Source: a bacterium
GTDB lineage: Bacteria; Vulcanimicrobiota; JABDET01
Direction: 5' to 3'
Length of the DNA: 64,000 bases
NCBI GenBank assembly: GCA_021817145.1
Contig: JAKAVV010000008.1
Span: 44,670 to 108,669 of the forward strand
The position numbers and the translations under genes were made by a program. A model generated the notes under the pieces. The model saw only the letters and a program-made list of their open reading frames with translations. It was not told the origin of the DNA and did no database searches. Shown one piece after another: positions 7,426-16,752 of this stretch (positions are counted from its first letter, which is position 1; every line of letters begins with the position of its first letter).

Positions 7426-9037
7426 TATCGCATGTTTTGCAGTGAACGCAGTTGGCAGCATTGATCCTTAACTCCAATTTTTCCGTTTTCTCATTTTGAA
7501 CCATTTCATAAACTTGGGCAGGGCAAAAGAACTGACAGGGGTTCCCATACTCTTCAACGCATCGGGTTGAACAAATATCATAGTCTCCAAAGCGATAGTG
7601 GTCAACCTTTAAATGGACAGGTTGATTTTCTTCATGTTTTGTCCCTGAATAATAAACATCTGTCAACTTTTTGAAGGTCAGTTTTTCGTCAAACTTTTTT
7701 TCGGGTAGAGGAGGTTTTGCGCCGTAATATTGGGCAGTGGTTCGCATCTCTTCCCTATCCTCAACCCCTCTTCCTTTTGTCCACCACCATCCACCTAATG
7801 CGGTTTGAATCCCGAACTTAATTAATCCCATCTTAAAACTTCCATTAAAAGCAGTCTTAAAATATCTAATTTTACGCAAATCCTTCCCGATGTAACTCTC
7901 GTAAACTTTTTTCTCATATTCCGCTAACACTTCAGAGGAAAAATCTTTTCTTTTCAGTCCATCAAAAATCGTTTCTGCAGCTAAAATTCCTGATTTTACT
8001 GCATAATGAACCCCTTTTAATTTCGGGACATTGACAAAACCCGCTGAATCTCCAGTTATCAATCCTCCTGGAAAACTTAATTTGGGAATAGAAAAATATC
8101 CTCCCTCTGGAATTGTTTTTGCTCCGTATTTAAGAAGAGAACCTCCCTCTAAAATTTTCTTTACAAAAGGATGCTCTTTATATTTTTGAAAAACATACTG
8201 GGTGTCAAAATAAGGGTCCTTTGGGTTACAAGCCACAACCAGTCCAATCGAAACCTGATTGTTTTTCAATCCATAAATGAACCCGCCGCCAGTCGCTTCA
8301 TCTTTTAATGGGTATCCCATGGTATGATAAACAGCCCCTTCTTTTATTCTGCCAGAAGGAACTTCCCATAGTTCTTTCACACTGGTCGCAAAAAGCTGTG
8401 GAAACTTTCCTTTCTGCAAATCAAAGGTTTGGATCGCTTTTCGAGTTAAAGTTCCAAGTGATCCTTCTCCAAACACCGTTACTTTTGCGTGAATCTCTAT
8501 TCCAGGTTCATAATTGGGTTTTCTGTTCCCCTCTCGATCAAGTCCTTTGTCTCCAGTTACAACCCCTGCGACTTGTTTGTTGTTAAAGATCAAATCCCAT
8601 CCAGCTGTTTCAGGAAAGATCATTCCTCCTTTTTCTTCCACTAATTTCCCCAACCACTGAACCACTTTCCCTAATTTACAAATATAATTCCCATCATTTC
8701 TCATAGAAGGAGGGATAAAGGGGAAAGCCATCTCCTTTTTCTCGGTTAAGAAAAGAACTTGATCGGATAAAACAAGGGATTCATAAGGGAACCCTTTTTC
8801 TAAAAAATCAGGGAGCATTTCTTTTAATGCGACTGGATTGACTAAAGCGCCGGATAATGTATGAGCCCCTAGTGATGCCCCTTTTTCAATGACAGCAATT
8901 TGCAGATCTTGAATTTTTTCTTCAGAGGTTTGATTCTGTTTTTCAACAAGATTCAAGAGATGGTAAGCTCCACTTAAAGAAGCCATACCAGCTCCGACAA
9001 ACAAGACGTCCACTTCCATTTTTTCTCTATCAGGCAT
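7352..9037 (-). CDS. electron transfer flavoprotein:quinone oxidoreductase (ETF-QO)
   Basis: ETF-QO passes electrons from reduced ETF (for example from acyl-CoA dehydrogenases) to the membrane quinone pool. The N-terminus has the FAD-binding VLFVGAGMASLSGA fold; GDSAGFVNVPKLKGVHYA is a family motif. The C-terminal ferredoxin-like domain holds the 4Fe-4S ligands in CVHCKTCDI and ends with PPEGGGGPNY, almost invariant in the family. Length 561 is normal. No etfA, etfB or dehydrogenase gene is beside it. The 3' end overlaps murF tail to tail by 74 bases; because this C-terminus is conserved, murF is the gene that encroached. Confidence 0.92.
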   Translation of the reverse strand: MPDREKMEVDVLFVGAGMASLSGAYHLLNLVEKQNQTSEEKIQDLQIAVIEKGASLGAHTLSGALVNPVALKEMLPDFLEKGFPYESLVLSDQVLFLTEKKEMAFPFIPPSMRNDGNYICKLGKVVQWLGKLVEEKGGMIFPETAGWDLIFNNKQVAGVVTGDKGLDREGNRKPNYEPGIEIHAKVTVFGEGSLGTLTRKAIQTFDLQKGKFPQLFATSVKELWEVPSGRIKEGAVYHTMGYPLKDEATGGGFIYGLKNNQVSIGLVVACNPKDPYFDTQYVFQKYKEHPFVKKILEGGSLLKYGAKTIPEGGYFSIPKLSFPGGLITGDSAGFVNVPKLKGVHYAVKSGILAAETIFDGLKRKDFSSEVLAEYEKKVYESYIGKDLRKIRYFKTAFNGSFKMGLIKFGIQTALGGWWWTKGRGVEDREEMRTTAQYYGAKPPLPEKKFDEKLTFKKLTDVYYSGTKHEENQPVHLKVDHYRFGDYDICSTRCVEEYGNPCQFFCPAQVYEMVQNEKTEKLELRINAANCVHCKTCDIMDPYHVIEWVPPEGGGGPNYLQM

Positions 9038-9258
9038 ACTGATTCACTTCTCGTTGGAGAAGCCTCTACCCTTTTTATCTAAACGCCTGGTTTTATCTAT
9101 TGAGGCAGGCTTTTACTTTCATATTCATGGCATTGGCAATATAAATTTTCTGTGTCGTATCATTGACATTGAGAATGTTTCCACTTTTTACCCAAAAGCT
9201 TTTATGCAGCCGTATAAAACAAATTGTAGGAAATTTACAAAATGTAAGATATAAACAA
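9038..9258. other. intergenic stretch, nothing recognised
   Basis: About 220 bases upstream of ETF-QO and vapB. A weak hairpin (GCCTG near 9085, CAGGC near 9106, then TTTTAC) could be a poor terminator. I see no gene or RNA here. Confidence 0.4.
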
Positions 9259-9287
9259 TTGACTTACATATTGCAATATGTTATACT
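9259..9287 (+). promoter_or_regulatory. vapBC promoter with palindromic operator in the spacer
   Basis: TTGACT (9259-9264) and TATACT (9282-9287) are separated by exactly 17 bases. Bases 9266-9281, ACATATTGCAATATGT, form a perfect 16-base palindrome filling that spacer. A dimeric repressor bound there, most simply the encoded VapB/VapBC complex, would block RNA polymerase. Confidence 0.75.
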
Positions 9288-9330
9288 ATTAGCTAGAGGA
9301 TTACGATTAAAGCACAGGAGGTTTCTGAAT

Positions 9331-9570
9331 ATGCTGACTACAGCAACAACGAAAGGGCAAGTGGTTATCCCCTCAAAAATCCGACATCAGTTGGGAATTA
9401 AAGAAGGCACAAAAATTAAAATTGAAGTGGATGAAAAAAATCATGCTCTTATCTTAATGCCAATTACCAGAGAATACATCAGGAGTTTGCGAGGAAAATT
9501 CAGAAAATTAAATTTACTCGAAGAACTGACTTCTGAAAGGAAACGGGAAAAAGAAAAAAATGGCTTTTAA
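9331..9570 (+). CDS. vapB: VapB-type antitoxin with AbrB/SpoVT DNA-binding domain
   Basis: A 79-residue protein. Residues 1-45 form a swapped-hairpin AbrB domain (TTKGQVVIPSKIRHQLGIKEG), and the basic, helical C-terminus (SERKREKEKNGF end) is the part that normally blocks the toxin. The ATG at 9331 is supported by AGGAGG ending nine bases upstream; longer frames from 9163 would run through the promoter. The stop overlaps the toxin start by 11 bases. Autoregulation through the palindrome at 9266-9281 is likely. Confidence 0.85.
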   Translation: MLTTATTKGQVVIPSKIRHQLGIKEGTKIKIEVDEKNHALILMPITREYIRSLRGKFRKLNLLEELTSERKREKEKNGF

Positions 9571-9970
9571 ACCCAGACGCATTGTCCTGGATTCATGGGC
9601 AGTCATGGCATATTTTAAAGATGAACCCTCAGGGATAAAAGTCGAGGAGATCATTGCTCATGCTCAGGATGCCCGTACTCCTCTTCTTATGACAACAGTT
9701 AATGCAGGAGAGATTTTTTACATTTTCAAAAGACAGGGGTCAGAAGCAGAGGCGAATCAGGCAATCTCTGATCTTCTCACTCTCGGAATTGAATTTGTTT
9801 CCGCTGACTGGAAACTCTCGCGGGAAGCAGCGCTCTTGAAAGCAGCCCACCCTATCTCTTTTGCAGATTGTTTTTCTGCGGCTCTAGCAAAAGTAGAGAA
9901 TGCGTTCTTGGTGACAGGAGATGAAGAATTTAAACTGCTTGAAAAAGAGATAAAAATTATATGGGTTTAA
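9560..9970 (+). CDS. vapC: VapC-type PIN-domain ribonuclease toxin
   Basis: A 136-residue PIN domain protein. The acidic metal-binding residues are in their expected places: Asp in VLDSWAVMAYF, Glu in NAGEIFY, Asp in SFADCFSAALA and Asp in TGDEEF, so the nuclease should be active. VapC toxins cleave specific RNAs, often tRNAs, when freed from VapB. It overlaps vapB by 11 bases. No other mobile-element gene is nearby. Confidence 0.87.
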   Translation: MAFKPRRIVLDSWAVMAYFKDEPSGIKVEEIIAHAQDARTPLLMTTVNAGEIFYIFKRQGSEAEANQAISDLLTLGIEFVSADWKLSREAALLKAAHPISFADCFSAALAKVENAFLVTGDEEFKLLEKEIKIIWV

Positions 9971-10115
9971 CTGCCTTTCGTTAAATTCATAACTATTTTA
10001 ATGAAAACTCAAGTCCAGGGAAAAGTGAAGGCTTAACCAGTTCATTTGTCAGGAAGCAGAAAATAATCATGATAATGAAAAAGGTTTTGCTTGTATCAGC
10101 GGAAAAATAAAACTA

Positions 10116-11315
10116 ATGGGCTTAAAATCACCTTCTTTAACCCGTTCTCAAAAATCGGCTTTTATCGCTAGTTTTCTCGGATGGACTCTGGATTCTTTTG
10201 ATTTCTTCCTTCTGGTCTTCGTTATCCCGCAAATTTCTCATGATCTTTCCCATCCTATTACAGATATTGCTCTCACCATCACCCTTACCCTTGCCATGCG
10301 TCCTGTTGGAGCCCTCCTATTTGGCTTTCTGGCGGATCGATATGGAAGAAAGCCTGCCCTTATGCTGGACATCTTTTTTTACTCGATGATCGAATTTGCA
10401 ACAGGATTCAGCAGCTCCTACAAAATGTTTTTAATGCTGCGTATACTCTATGGAATTGGAATGGGGGGAGAATGGGGGGTAGGAGCTGCTTTAACCATGG
10501 AAACTGTTCCACAAGAGTCAAGAGGAATACTGTCAGGTGTTTTGCAAGAAGGGTATGCTGTTGGATACCTTCTGGCTGCTGTCGCTTATTATTTTGTTTT
10601 CCCAAGATTCGGATGGAGGGCAATGTTCTGGCTCGGAATTATCCCTGCATTTCTTCTTGTTTATATTCTAAGTCAGGTAAAAGAATCCCCATCCTGGAGA
10701 AAAATTAAGACTGCAAAAGCAAGAGAGCCCATTAACTGGAAAAAAATCCTCCCGCTGTTTATTTTCTCTGTTATTCTTATGACAGCTTTTAATCTGATGT
10801 CCCATGGAACACAAGATCTTTATCCTGTATTTTTACAGAAACAGCGTGGATTTTCCGCTCATGAAGTGGCTTTTACCGCCATTTTATACAATATCGGCGG
10901 AATCTTAGGAGGAATCTTGTTCGGCTATTACTCCCAGAAAAAAGGGAGGAAAAAAGCGATTATCCTCGCCACTTTAATCGGAATCCTTGCCGTTCCAATC
11001 TGGGCATTTTCCCCATCTAAAACTCTGCTTGTTCTGGGCTCTTTCATTCTTCAATTTTTTGTGCAGGGGGCATGGGGGGTTATTCCCGCTCATTTGAATG
11101 AACTTTCACCTCAGTCAGCCCGTGGAACTTTTCCTGGATTTGTGTATCAATTGGGGAACCTTCTTGCTTCAGCCAATGCCTATTTTCAAGCCTGGATGGC
11201 TGCAGAACTAAAAGGGAATTATGCCCTTCCTCTCTCCCTGGTGGCAGCTGTTTCCATGCTGGCAGTGGCATTTTTAACCTGGATCGGACCAGAAGCAAAA
11301 GAAGTTGAAATGTAA
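10116..11315 (+). CDS. MFS transporter, sialate/lactate:H+ symporter (SHS)-like
   Basis: A 399-residue twelve-span major facilitator. The opening FLGWTLDSFDFFLLVFVIP and the loop motif GFLADRYGRKPAL match the SHS/JEN1 group of monocarboxylate and sialate:proton symporters; GIGMGGEWGVGAALTMET is also typical. It would import a small carboxylic acid such as lactate or pyruvate, but the substrate cannot be read from sequence. It stands alone, 145 bases after vapC, with no clear promoter seen. It is unrelated to the phosphate-type MFS at 41.8-43.2 kb. Confidence 0.85.
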   Translation: MGLKSPSLTRSQKSAFIASFLGWTLDSFDFFLLVFVIPQISHDLSHPITDIALTITLTLAMRPVGALLFGFLADRYGRKPALMLDIFFYSMIEFATGFSSSYKMFLMLRILYGIGMGGEWGVGAALTMETVPQESRGILSGVLQEGYAVGYLLAAVAYYFVFPRFGWRAMFWLGIIPAFLLVYILSQVKESPSWRKIKTAKAREPINWKKILPLFIFSVILMTAFNLMSHGTQDLYPVFLQKQRGFSAHEVAFTAILYNIGGILGGILFGYYSQKKGRKKAIILATLIGILAVPIWAFSPSKTLLVLGSFILQFFVQGAWGVIPAHLNELSPQSARGTFPGFVYQLGNLLASANAYFQAWMAAELKGNYALPLSLVAAVSMLAVAFLTWIGPEAKEVEM

Positions 11316-11375
11316 TGATGCCGCGAATTTTTAACGATATTGAGCTTTTGAAACTCTTTGCCGTGAATTCAAAGT

Positions 11376-13028
11376 TCACAGCAATTTCTTCAGCGGAACC
11401 GCGAAGGTATCATTATAGCTGTTGTCAACAAATAGCGTCTTTCCAACAACAACAGGGTTCACAAGACCAAATCTTCCCCCTACATAATATCGTTTTAATA
11501 ATTTGCCGGTTTCAGCATTGTAAGTGAAAAGATATGCTCCTGCAGCCAGGATTAGTTTGCTGCCAACAATGATCGGATTTCCTCTCCCACCCCCGGCTGA
11601 TTTGGGTGGAACCGAAACGGTTGGGATTTTAGAACTCCAAATAATTTTTCCATTTAATTCCTTGATTGCATAGAGTTTGCTGGTAACAGGGGATCCCACA
11701 TAAATGATTCCATGATGGATCATAGGCACCCCTCCTTTGAAAGCTGGGGGAACATACCCTTCCCCCAGGAGATCCACCCATTTTATTTTCCCGCTTGCTG
11801 CTTGAACCGCGACAATGGCAGTATTCAGTTTTTTTGTTTTAGGATAATAGTTGACAATGGTATCTTGAATGACAAGATTGTTTTTTTGATCAACGGCAGG
11901 GCTGACATCCCCCATCCCTGTATTGAAAGGTTTGTATTGTTTTGGCAGGACGGCTTTCCAAACAAATTTTCCATTTTGGATATTAAAAGCGATTAGTTCC
12001 CCATAAGGAGGTTTCACAAAGGTGAACCCGATGATGCCGATTTTTTCTCGATTGAAGATTTTATGAATTGATACATTATAATAATTTGCGGAACTCATCG
12101 AATCAAAGGCAGAAACTCCTGCATATTTTTTCCATATTGTTTTTCCCGTCTTCGCATTTAAGGCATAAATATGTCCTGACCCATTGGCAAAGATCAGTTT
12201 GTGATTGAGATACAAAGCAGTCGGCATGATTTCCCCTGCTGTAAAATGGACCCATAAAAGTTCTCCTGTGTAAGCGCTGAAAGCGTAAACTCCACCATAA
12301 CCGTCCCCTCTTCTAATATGTTTTAAGCTGTGGGTTAAGACAGCAAAAGGTCCGCTTGCTCCACTGAAAGCGGCATTCCCAATCGTCACATAAACAACTC
12401 CTTTCGCAACCAGAGGGACTGACATAACAGAACCTGCTGTTGTGGCGCTCCAAATCAATTTTCCCGTTTTTGCGTTAACCGCATAAACTCTATTGTCATT
12501 TGAAGGGATATAAATGATTCCATTGGCATAACTTACTCCCACCGCATCCCCCACAAATTGTGTAAACATAACCGCTGCTCTTGTTTTTCCTAAAACATCT
12601 GCTGCTGGAAATTTACTTCTTAAAGAAATAGCGTCATGCTGACGGTACACCCAGGAGACAGATGGGAATTTGAGGTTTAAAACAGTGTTATGGGTCTTAA
12701 ATTTATTAAACATGAGCCAGTTGTTCGAAGACGTCAATTTTTGGGGTTTATTTTTAGGAATGTATTGGACAGTTGTCCATAAAGGTAGAGGGAAGTCTCC
12801 ATAAGTAAAATAAGTAGTTTTATAGATCTTTTTGCTGCTGCTTCTGCATGTCACGATTTTGACTTTCATTGGAATTCCTGTCAAAGGTGATTTTAAAATC
12901 ACCTTTTTTATCAGTACATAGACTTTGGTTAAAGTATTCCCATCAGCAGGATAAGCCGCAAAAACTACGCAAGCCATTAAGGATAAAAGCAAGGAAATTT
13001 GCATGAAAAAAAACACTTTCTTTTTCAC
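11376..13028 (-). CDS. exported PQQ-type beta-propeller protein
   Basis: A secreted protein built from repeated propeller blades: at least seven blade ends of the form YAxNAKTGKxIW (VYAVNAKTGKLIW, IYALNAKTGKTIW, VAVQAASGKIKW, YAIKELNGKIIW, FTYNAETGKLLK). I chose the GTG at 13028, preceded by AGGA, because it yields a compact signal peptide (KKKVFFFMQISLLLSLMACVVFAA); an ATG at 13100 would add 24 residues. The fold resembles PQQ-dependent dehydrogenases, but I see none of their Trp-disk haem partner genes, and many such propellers are scaffolds or unrelated to PQQ. The catalytic role is unknown. Confidence 0.8.
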   Translation of the reverse strand: MKKKVFFFMQISLLLSLMACVVFAAYPADGNTLTKVYVLIKKVILKSPLTGIPMKVKIVTCRSSSKKIYKTTYFTYGDFPLPLWTTVQYIPKNKPQKLTSSNNWLMFNKFKTHNTVLNLKFPSVSWVYRQHDAISLRSKFPAADVLGKTRAAVMFTQFVGDAVGVSYANGIIYIPSNDNRVYAVNAKTGKLIWSATTAGSVMSVPLVAKGVVYVTIGNAAFSGASGPFAVLTHSLKHIRRGDGYGGVYAFSAYTGELLWVHFTAGEIMPTALYLNHKLIFANGSGHIYALNAKTGKTIWKKYAGVSAFDSMSSANYYNVSIHKIFNREKIGIIGFTFVKPPYGELIAFNIQNGKFVWKAVLPKQYKPFNTGMGDVSPAVDQKNNLVIQDTIVNYYPKTKKLNTAIVAVQAASGKIKWVDLLGEGYVPPAFKGGVPMIHHGIIYVGSPVTSKLYAIKELNGKIIWSSKIPTVSVPPKSAGGGRGNPIIVGSKLILAAGAYLFTYNAETGKLLKRYYVGGRFGLVNPVVVGKTLFVDNSYNDTFAVPLKKLL

Positions 13029-13228
13029 GATTGTTCTGGTTCCTTTTTTGTTAGAATCCATCAGGTTACTGCCATGGGAAGAGTGGGGAAAGATTATCAT
13101 ATCTATTTAGAAGGTTGATTTATATTTACAGCTTTAAACTCCTTTTTTTATGAACGCAGAAAATTAAAGTACGGGTTGATTTTATAAAGTGACGCTGTGT
13201 GCGACATAGAAGAAGGACACCGAAAGTC

Positions 13229-13305
13229 TGGCGCGCCCGAGAGGATTCGAACCTCCGACCTCAAGATCCGCAATCTTGCACTCTATCCAACTGAGCTACG
13301 GGCGC
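13229..13305 (-). tRNA. tRNA-Arg, anticodon GCG
   Basis: A complete cloverleaf read on the minus strand: 7-bp acceptor (GCGCCCG with CGGGCGC), D arm with GG and A20 (an arginine identity base), anticodon stem CAAGA/TCTTG with loop TTGCGGA, five-base variable loop, T arm with TTCGAAT, discriminator G and an encoded CCA. The anticodon GCG reads CGC/CGU. Most bacteria use ACG (inosine) for this box, so a G34 version is uncommon. Confidence 0.93.
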
Positions 13306-13432
13306 ATCTTATTTCTTGGTTTCCTTTCATTCAAGAGCAACTCCTTCAAAAGAAGAGATTGGGAAAGAATTAAAACAGAGCAGTGAACAAAGAAAAAATA
13401 AGATTTACATCACAGGAATTCAATAAAGAAAT

Positions 13433-13939
13433 TTGAATAAACATATCATGCCTTTTATTGGAATCGGAAAAAAACCGCTTGAAGTTGGAGAAAAAGCTCC
13501 TGATTTCTCTCTTCAAGCCAGCAGCGGAAAAACCGTTTCTTTAAAAGATTTTAAAGGGAAAAAAGTTCTTCTTTTTTTCTTTCGCGGAACCTGGTGCCCC
13601 CAGTGCAGCAATCATATGAGACAAATCAACAAAGAACTCTTTTCGTTAACCTCAGATGGAATTTCAGTTCTTGGAATTTGCTGCCAGGGATTTGAACCTT
13701 TAGCCGCCTTTTTTAACAAAGAAAAGTTATTTTTCCCTTTGTTAAGCGACAAAACAAGAGAAACAGCTAAAGCTTATGGGGTATATGTGTATTTAAGCTG
13801 GGATTCAGCGAATATTGCGCGTCCTTCATTTTTCTTAATCGATGAGCAGGGAATCATTCAGTACCGCTACATTGGAAATCATCAATGGGACAGACCTGAT
13901 ATGGAAGAGATAAAAGGAGGATTTAAAATCCTTGATTGA
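13433..13939 (+). CDS. peroxiredoxin / thioredoxin-fold antioxidant (BCP-like)
   Basis: A 168-residue AhpC/TSA-family protein. The segment LLFFFRGTWCPQCSNHM places a peroxidatic-type cysteine in a WCPQC (CxxC) arrangement, typical of the bacterioferritin-comigratory/PrxQ side of the family, which reduces hydroperoxides with thioredoxin. No signal peptide, so cytoplasmic. The start is TTG at 13433 or ATG at 13448; neither has a strong ribosome site. The 3' end overlaps purB by 8 bases, making an unusual two-gene unit. Confidence 0.85.
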   Translation: MNKHIMPFIGIGKKPLEVGEKAPDFSLQASSGKTVSLKDFKGKKVLLFFFRGTWCPQCSNHMRQINKELFSLTSDGISVLGICCQGFEPLAAFFNKEKLFFPLLSDKTRETAKAYGVYVYLSWDSANIARPSFFLIDEQGIIQYRYIGNHQWDRPDMEEIKGGFKILD

Positions 13940-15254
13940 CCGCTACACAAAGCCAGAAATGGCAGAAATTTGGAGTGAAGAGAACCGTTTTAAAATATGG
14001 CTCAAAATTGAACTTTTAGCCTGTGAAGCCTGGAACCGTATTGGAGATATCCCTGACAAATCACTTCAAACAATCAAGGAAAAAGCGGGTTTTGATATTC
14101 AGGAAATTAAAAAATCGGAAGAAACAAATCAGCATGAAATGATCGCGTTCCTGGAATCAGTGCAGAAAAAAGTTGGTCCAGAAAGTCGTTATATCCATTT
14201 TGGATTGACCTCTTCTGATGTCATGGATACAGCTTTAGCGGTTCAATTAAAAGAATCAGGCGAATTAATCCTGAAAGAACTCAGCCAGTTAACTAAAACC
14301 GTGAAAGAAAAAACGATTCAATATCAAGGAATTCCTTGTGTTGCCAGAACCCATGGGATTCATGCTGAGCCCACAACCTTTGGATTAAAGCTGCTGGTCT
14401 GGCTTGCTGAACTTGAAAGAAGTCAGGCAAGAATTGAACAGGGGATTCATGAAATTGCCGCAGGGAAAATTTCGGGGGCTGTTGGCACTTATGCGAATCT
14501 TCATCCTGATGTTGAAACTTATGTGTGCAAATCTCTTGGATTAACCCCTGAACCTGCTGCCACCCAAATTGTGCAGAGAGACAGACATGCCTATTTTCTA
14601 TCCTCTTTAGCCTTGCTGGGTTCTTCTCTCGAAAAAATGGGGATGGAGATCAGAAACTTGCAGAGAACCGAAATCGGAGAAGTGGAAGAACCTTTTGGGA
14701 AAGGACAAAAAGGCTCCTCAGCAATGCCGCACAAAAAGAATCCTGTTTTATCAGAGAGAATTTGCGGCTTAGCAAGGCTTTTGCGTGGATATGCTTTAAC
14801 CGGATATGAAAATGTGGCATTATGGCATGAACGAGATATTTCTCATTCTTCTGTTGAGCGAGTTTCTTTAACTGATTCCTGCATTCTGATTCATTATATG
14901 CTGGTTATGTTTTCAAAAATTATTCAGGGACTGAGAGTTTATCCTGAAAGAATGAAAGAAAACCTGGAGAGAAATGGGGGGATCATTTATTCGGGGAGAC
15001 TTCTCTTAAAACTGATTGAACAAGGGATGCTCCGCCAGGATGCTTATGAGTTGGTGCAGTCACTGGCACTAAAAGCCATTGAGGAAAAAAAATCGTTTCA
15101 AGAGCTGGTTCAAGGGTCTCAAGCCATTAAAGAAAAAATCAATTCAAGCGATCTCGGAGAGATTTTCAATCCTAAGTGGTTTCTGCGTTACGAAGGGAAT
15201 ATTTATGAAAGGTTCGGGTTAAAGACAGATCAAATACCTGCTGCCGCAAACTAA
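13932..15254 (+). CDS. purB: adenylosuccinate lyase
   Basis: PurB catalyses two fumarate-releasing steps of purine synthesis (SAICAR to AICAR and adenylosuccinate to AMP). The lyase signature KGSSAMPHKKNP is present with the upstream THGIHAEPTTFG active-site motif. Length 440 is standard for the short (B. subtilis-like) form. The start is TTG, supported by AAAGGAGG 12 bases upstream inside the preceding peroxiredoxin gene. Other pur genes (purM, purS, purQ) are 46 kb away near the window end. Confidence 0.95.
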   Translation: MIDRYTKPEMAEIWSEENRFKIWLKIELLACEAWNRIGDIPDKSLQTIKEKAGFDIQEIKKSEETNQHEMIAFLESVQKKVGPESRYIHFGLTSSDVMDTALAVQLKESGELILKELSQLTKTVKEKTIQYQGIPCVARTHGIHAEPTTFGLKLLVWLAELERSQARIEQGIHEIAAGKISGAVGTYANLHPDVETYVCKSLGLTPEPAATQIVQRDRHAYFLSSLALLGSSLEKMGMEIRNLQRTEIGEVEEPFGKGQKGSSAMPHKKNPVLSERICGLARLLRGYALTGYENVALWHERDISHSSVERVSLTDSCILIHYMLVMFSKIIQGLRVYPERMKENLERNGGIIYSGRLLLKLIEQGMLRQDAYELVQSLALKAIEEKKSFQELVQGSQAIKEKINSSDLGEIFNPKWFLRYEGNIYERFGLKTDQIPAAAN

Positions 15255-15634
15255 ATCAGATCCATCATTGGAGCATCTGGGGACAAAGGATTAGGAGATA
15301 ACTTTCCCGATTTCGGATTTACCACAAGATCAAGAGCCTCCAGCGGGATCTGTCCAATCAAAGATTGAGAACCTTCAGGCAGTTCTAAAACATCAAAGGT
15401 TGCCGATCTGCCGAGAATTTCAAGGGTTACTGCAGTATAAAGATCTCGAGACTCAATTTGATTATTTGCGTAACGAACTGGCACTGCTCTCATTTTGCGC
15501 AAAGAAAGTCTCTTGATAAAGTTCGCAGGGAGCGCAAGCAGAGTTGCTCCTGTATCCACAAGGGCTTCTGTTTCTAAATACTTTTGCGGATCGAAAATAT
15601 TCCATACTTTAATTTTTTCCATCACTTTCCCCAT
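15251..15634 (-). CDS. retropepsin-like aspartyl protease (clan AA)
   Basis: A 127-residue cytoplasmic protein with the hallmark ALVDTGATLLALP, matching the DTGA active-site loop of single-domain retroviral-type aspartic proteases, which work as dimers. The later LIGQIPLEALDLVVNP segment fits the second conserved part of the family. Targets of bacterial members are mostly unknown. It ends convergently with purB, overlapping by 4 bases. The start may be 15634 or 15622. Confidence 0.75.
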   Translation of the reverse strand: MGKVMEKIKVWNIFDPQKYLETEALVDTGATLLALPANFIKRLSLRKMRAVPVRYANNQIESRDLYTAVTLEILGRSATFDVLELPEGSQSLIGQIPLEALDLVVNPKSGKLSPNPLSPDAPMMDLI

Positions 15635-15714
15635 CGCAGCGCATTTCTGTCTTACCTGAAATTTTCGTTATTAAAAGGGGCATCCCTCCAATTTTGTTAA
15701 CACCGCCTCCGGAT

Positions 15715-16752
15715 TTAACAAATTCGAGGCAGCTGCTCTCCGCTCAGAAAATCAAGGATGCGATTTGTTCCGAGCTGGCTTTTTGCCGTAACCATTCCCC
15801 TTGCTCCAGAAGAGACCACACGCCCAATCGCACAGGCGTCTTTTCCAAGGGGATAGGAGTGGAAAATCTCTAAAGCGCGTTGGGCATGATTTTCAGGAAG
15901 AAAAACCGCGAACCTTCCTTCATTTGCCACATACAAGGGATCCAGTCCTAAAATTTCGCAGGCTCCTTGAACCTCTTCTCTTACAGGCACAGCTTCTTCT
16001 TCAATTCTTATCTGGGAGGAAGAAGTTTCAGCGATTTCCAGAAGAGCTGTTGCCAGCCCTCCGCGGGTTAAATCGCGCAGAGCATGAACCTCAACCCCTT
16101 TCTCTAATAAATCCAGTGTTAAATCCGATACAGGAGCGCAGTCGCTTTCAATCTCTGTTTCAAAATCAAGCCCTTCGCGAACAGCCATAATGGCAATTCC
16201 ATGACGGCCAATATCCCCGCTTAACAAAACAACATCCCCTGAAACAACTCTTTTAGGGGAAATTTCAACTCCGGATTCCACGACTCCAATCCCTGCTGTG
16301 TTAATGAAAATCCCATCCCCTTTCCCTTTATCAACCACTTTTGTGTCTCCTGTAACAATCTCGACATGAGCGAATCGAGCGGCTTTTCCCATAGATTGAA
16401 CCACTTGATATAATGCCTCAAGAGGAAATCCTTCTTCTAAAATAAAACCAACGCTTAAATAAAGAGGTTTTGCTCCGCACATAGCCAGATCATTCACTGT
16501 TCCATTCACAGCCAATGTGCCAATATTCCCGCCAGGAAAAAAAATAGGACGAATCACGTATGAATCAGTTGTAAAAGCGAGCTTCAAATTTCCGAAATCA
16601 ATGACTGCCCCATCATGTCTTGTTTCTAAAAACGAATTGCGAAATTCAGGAAGAAAGAGTTTTTCTATCAGCTGATTGGTTAACTTTCCTCCTCCCCCAT
16701 GTCCAATCTGGATTTTATTATAATCTATAATAGGCAGAGGACAATTGTTCAT
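15715..16752 (-). CDS. hypE: HypE, hydrogenase maturation thiocarbamate dehydratase
   Basis: HypE dehydrates a carbamoyl group, received from HypF on its C-terminal cysteine, to the cyanide ligand of the NiFe active site. The protein ends in PRIC, the conserved cysteine tail. The N-terminal [14 protein letters not shown] and the [13 protein letters not shown] loop are PurM-like ATP-binding motifs of the family. Length 345. Its ATG overlaps the hypD stop by 4 bases; order hypF-hypC-hypD-hypE. Confidence 0.95.
   Translation of the reverse strand: MNNCPLPIIDYNKIQIGHGGGGKLTNQLIEKLFLPEFRNSFLETRHDGAVIDFGNLKLAFTTDSYVIRPIFFPGGNIGTLAVNGTVNDLAMCGAKPLYLSVGFILEEGFPLEALYQVVQSMGKAARFAHVEIVTGDTKVVDKGKGDGIFINTAGIGVVESGVEISPKRVVSGDVVLLSGDIGRHGIAIMAVREGLDFETEIESDCAPVSDLTLDLLEKGVEVHALRDLTRGGLATALLEIAETSSSQIRIEEEAVPVREEVQGACEILGLDPLYVANEGRFAVFLPENHAQRALEIFHSYPLGKDACAIGRVVSSGARGMVTAKSQLGTNRILDFLSGEQLPRIC

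Noticed and set aside
9163..9330. Longer vapB start at 9163
   Set aside because: It would place the promoter and palindromic operator within the coding region; the ATG at 9331 has an AGGAGG site and matches AbrB-domain N-termini.
11376..13028. PQQ propeller as a methanol/alcohol dehydrogenase
   Set aside because: Only blade repeats are visible; I cannot see the catalytic Asp/Cys-Cys disulfide ring or a neighbouring cytochrome c, so a specific enzyme call is not supported.
15251..15634. Retropepsin-like gene as part of a retroelement
   Set aside because: No reverse transcriptase, integrase or repeats are nearby; bacterial single-gene homologues of this fold are known.
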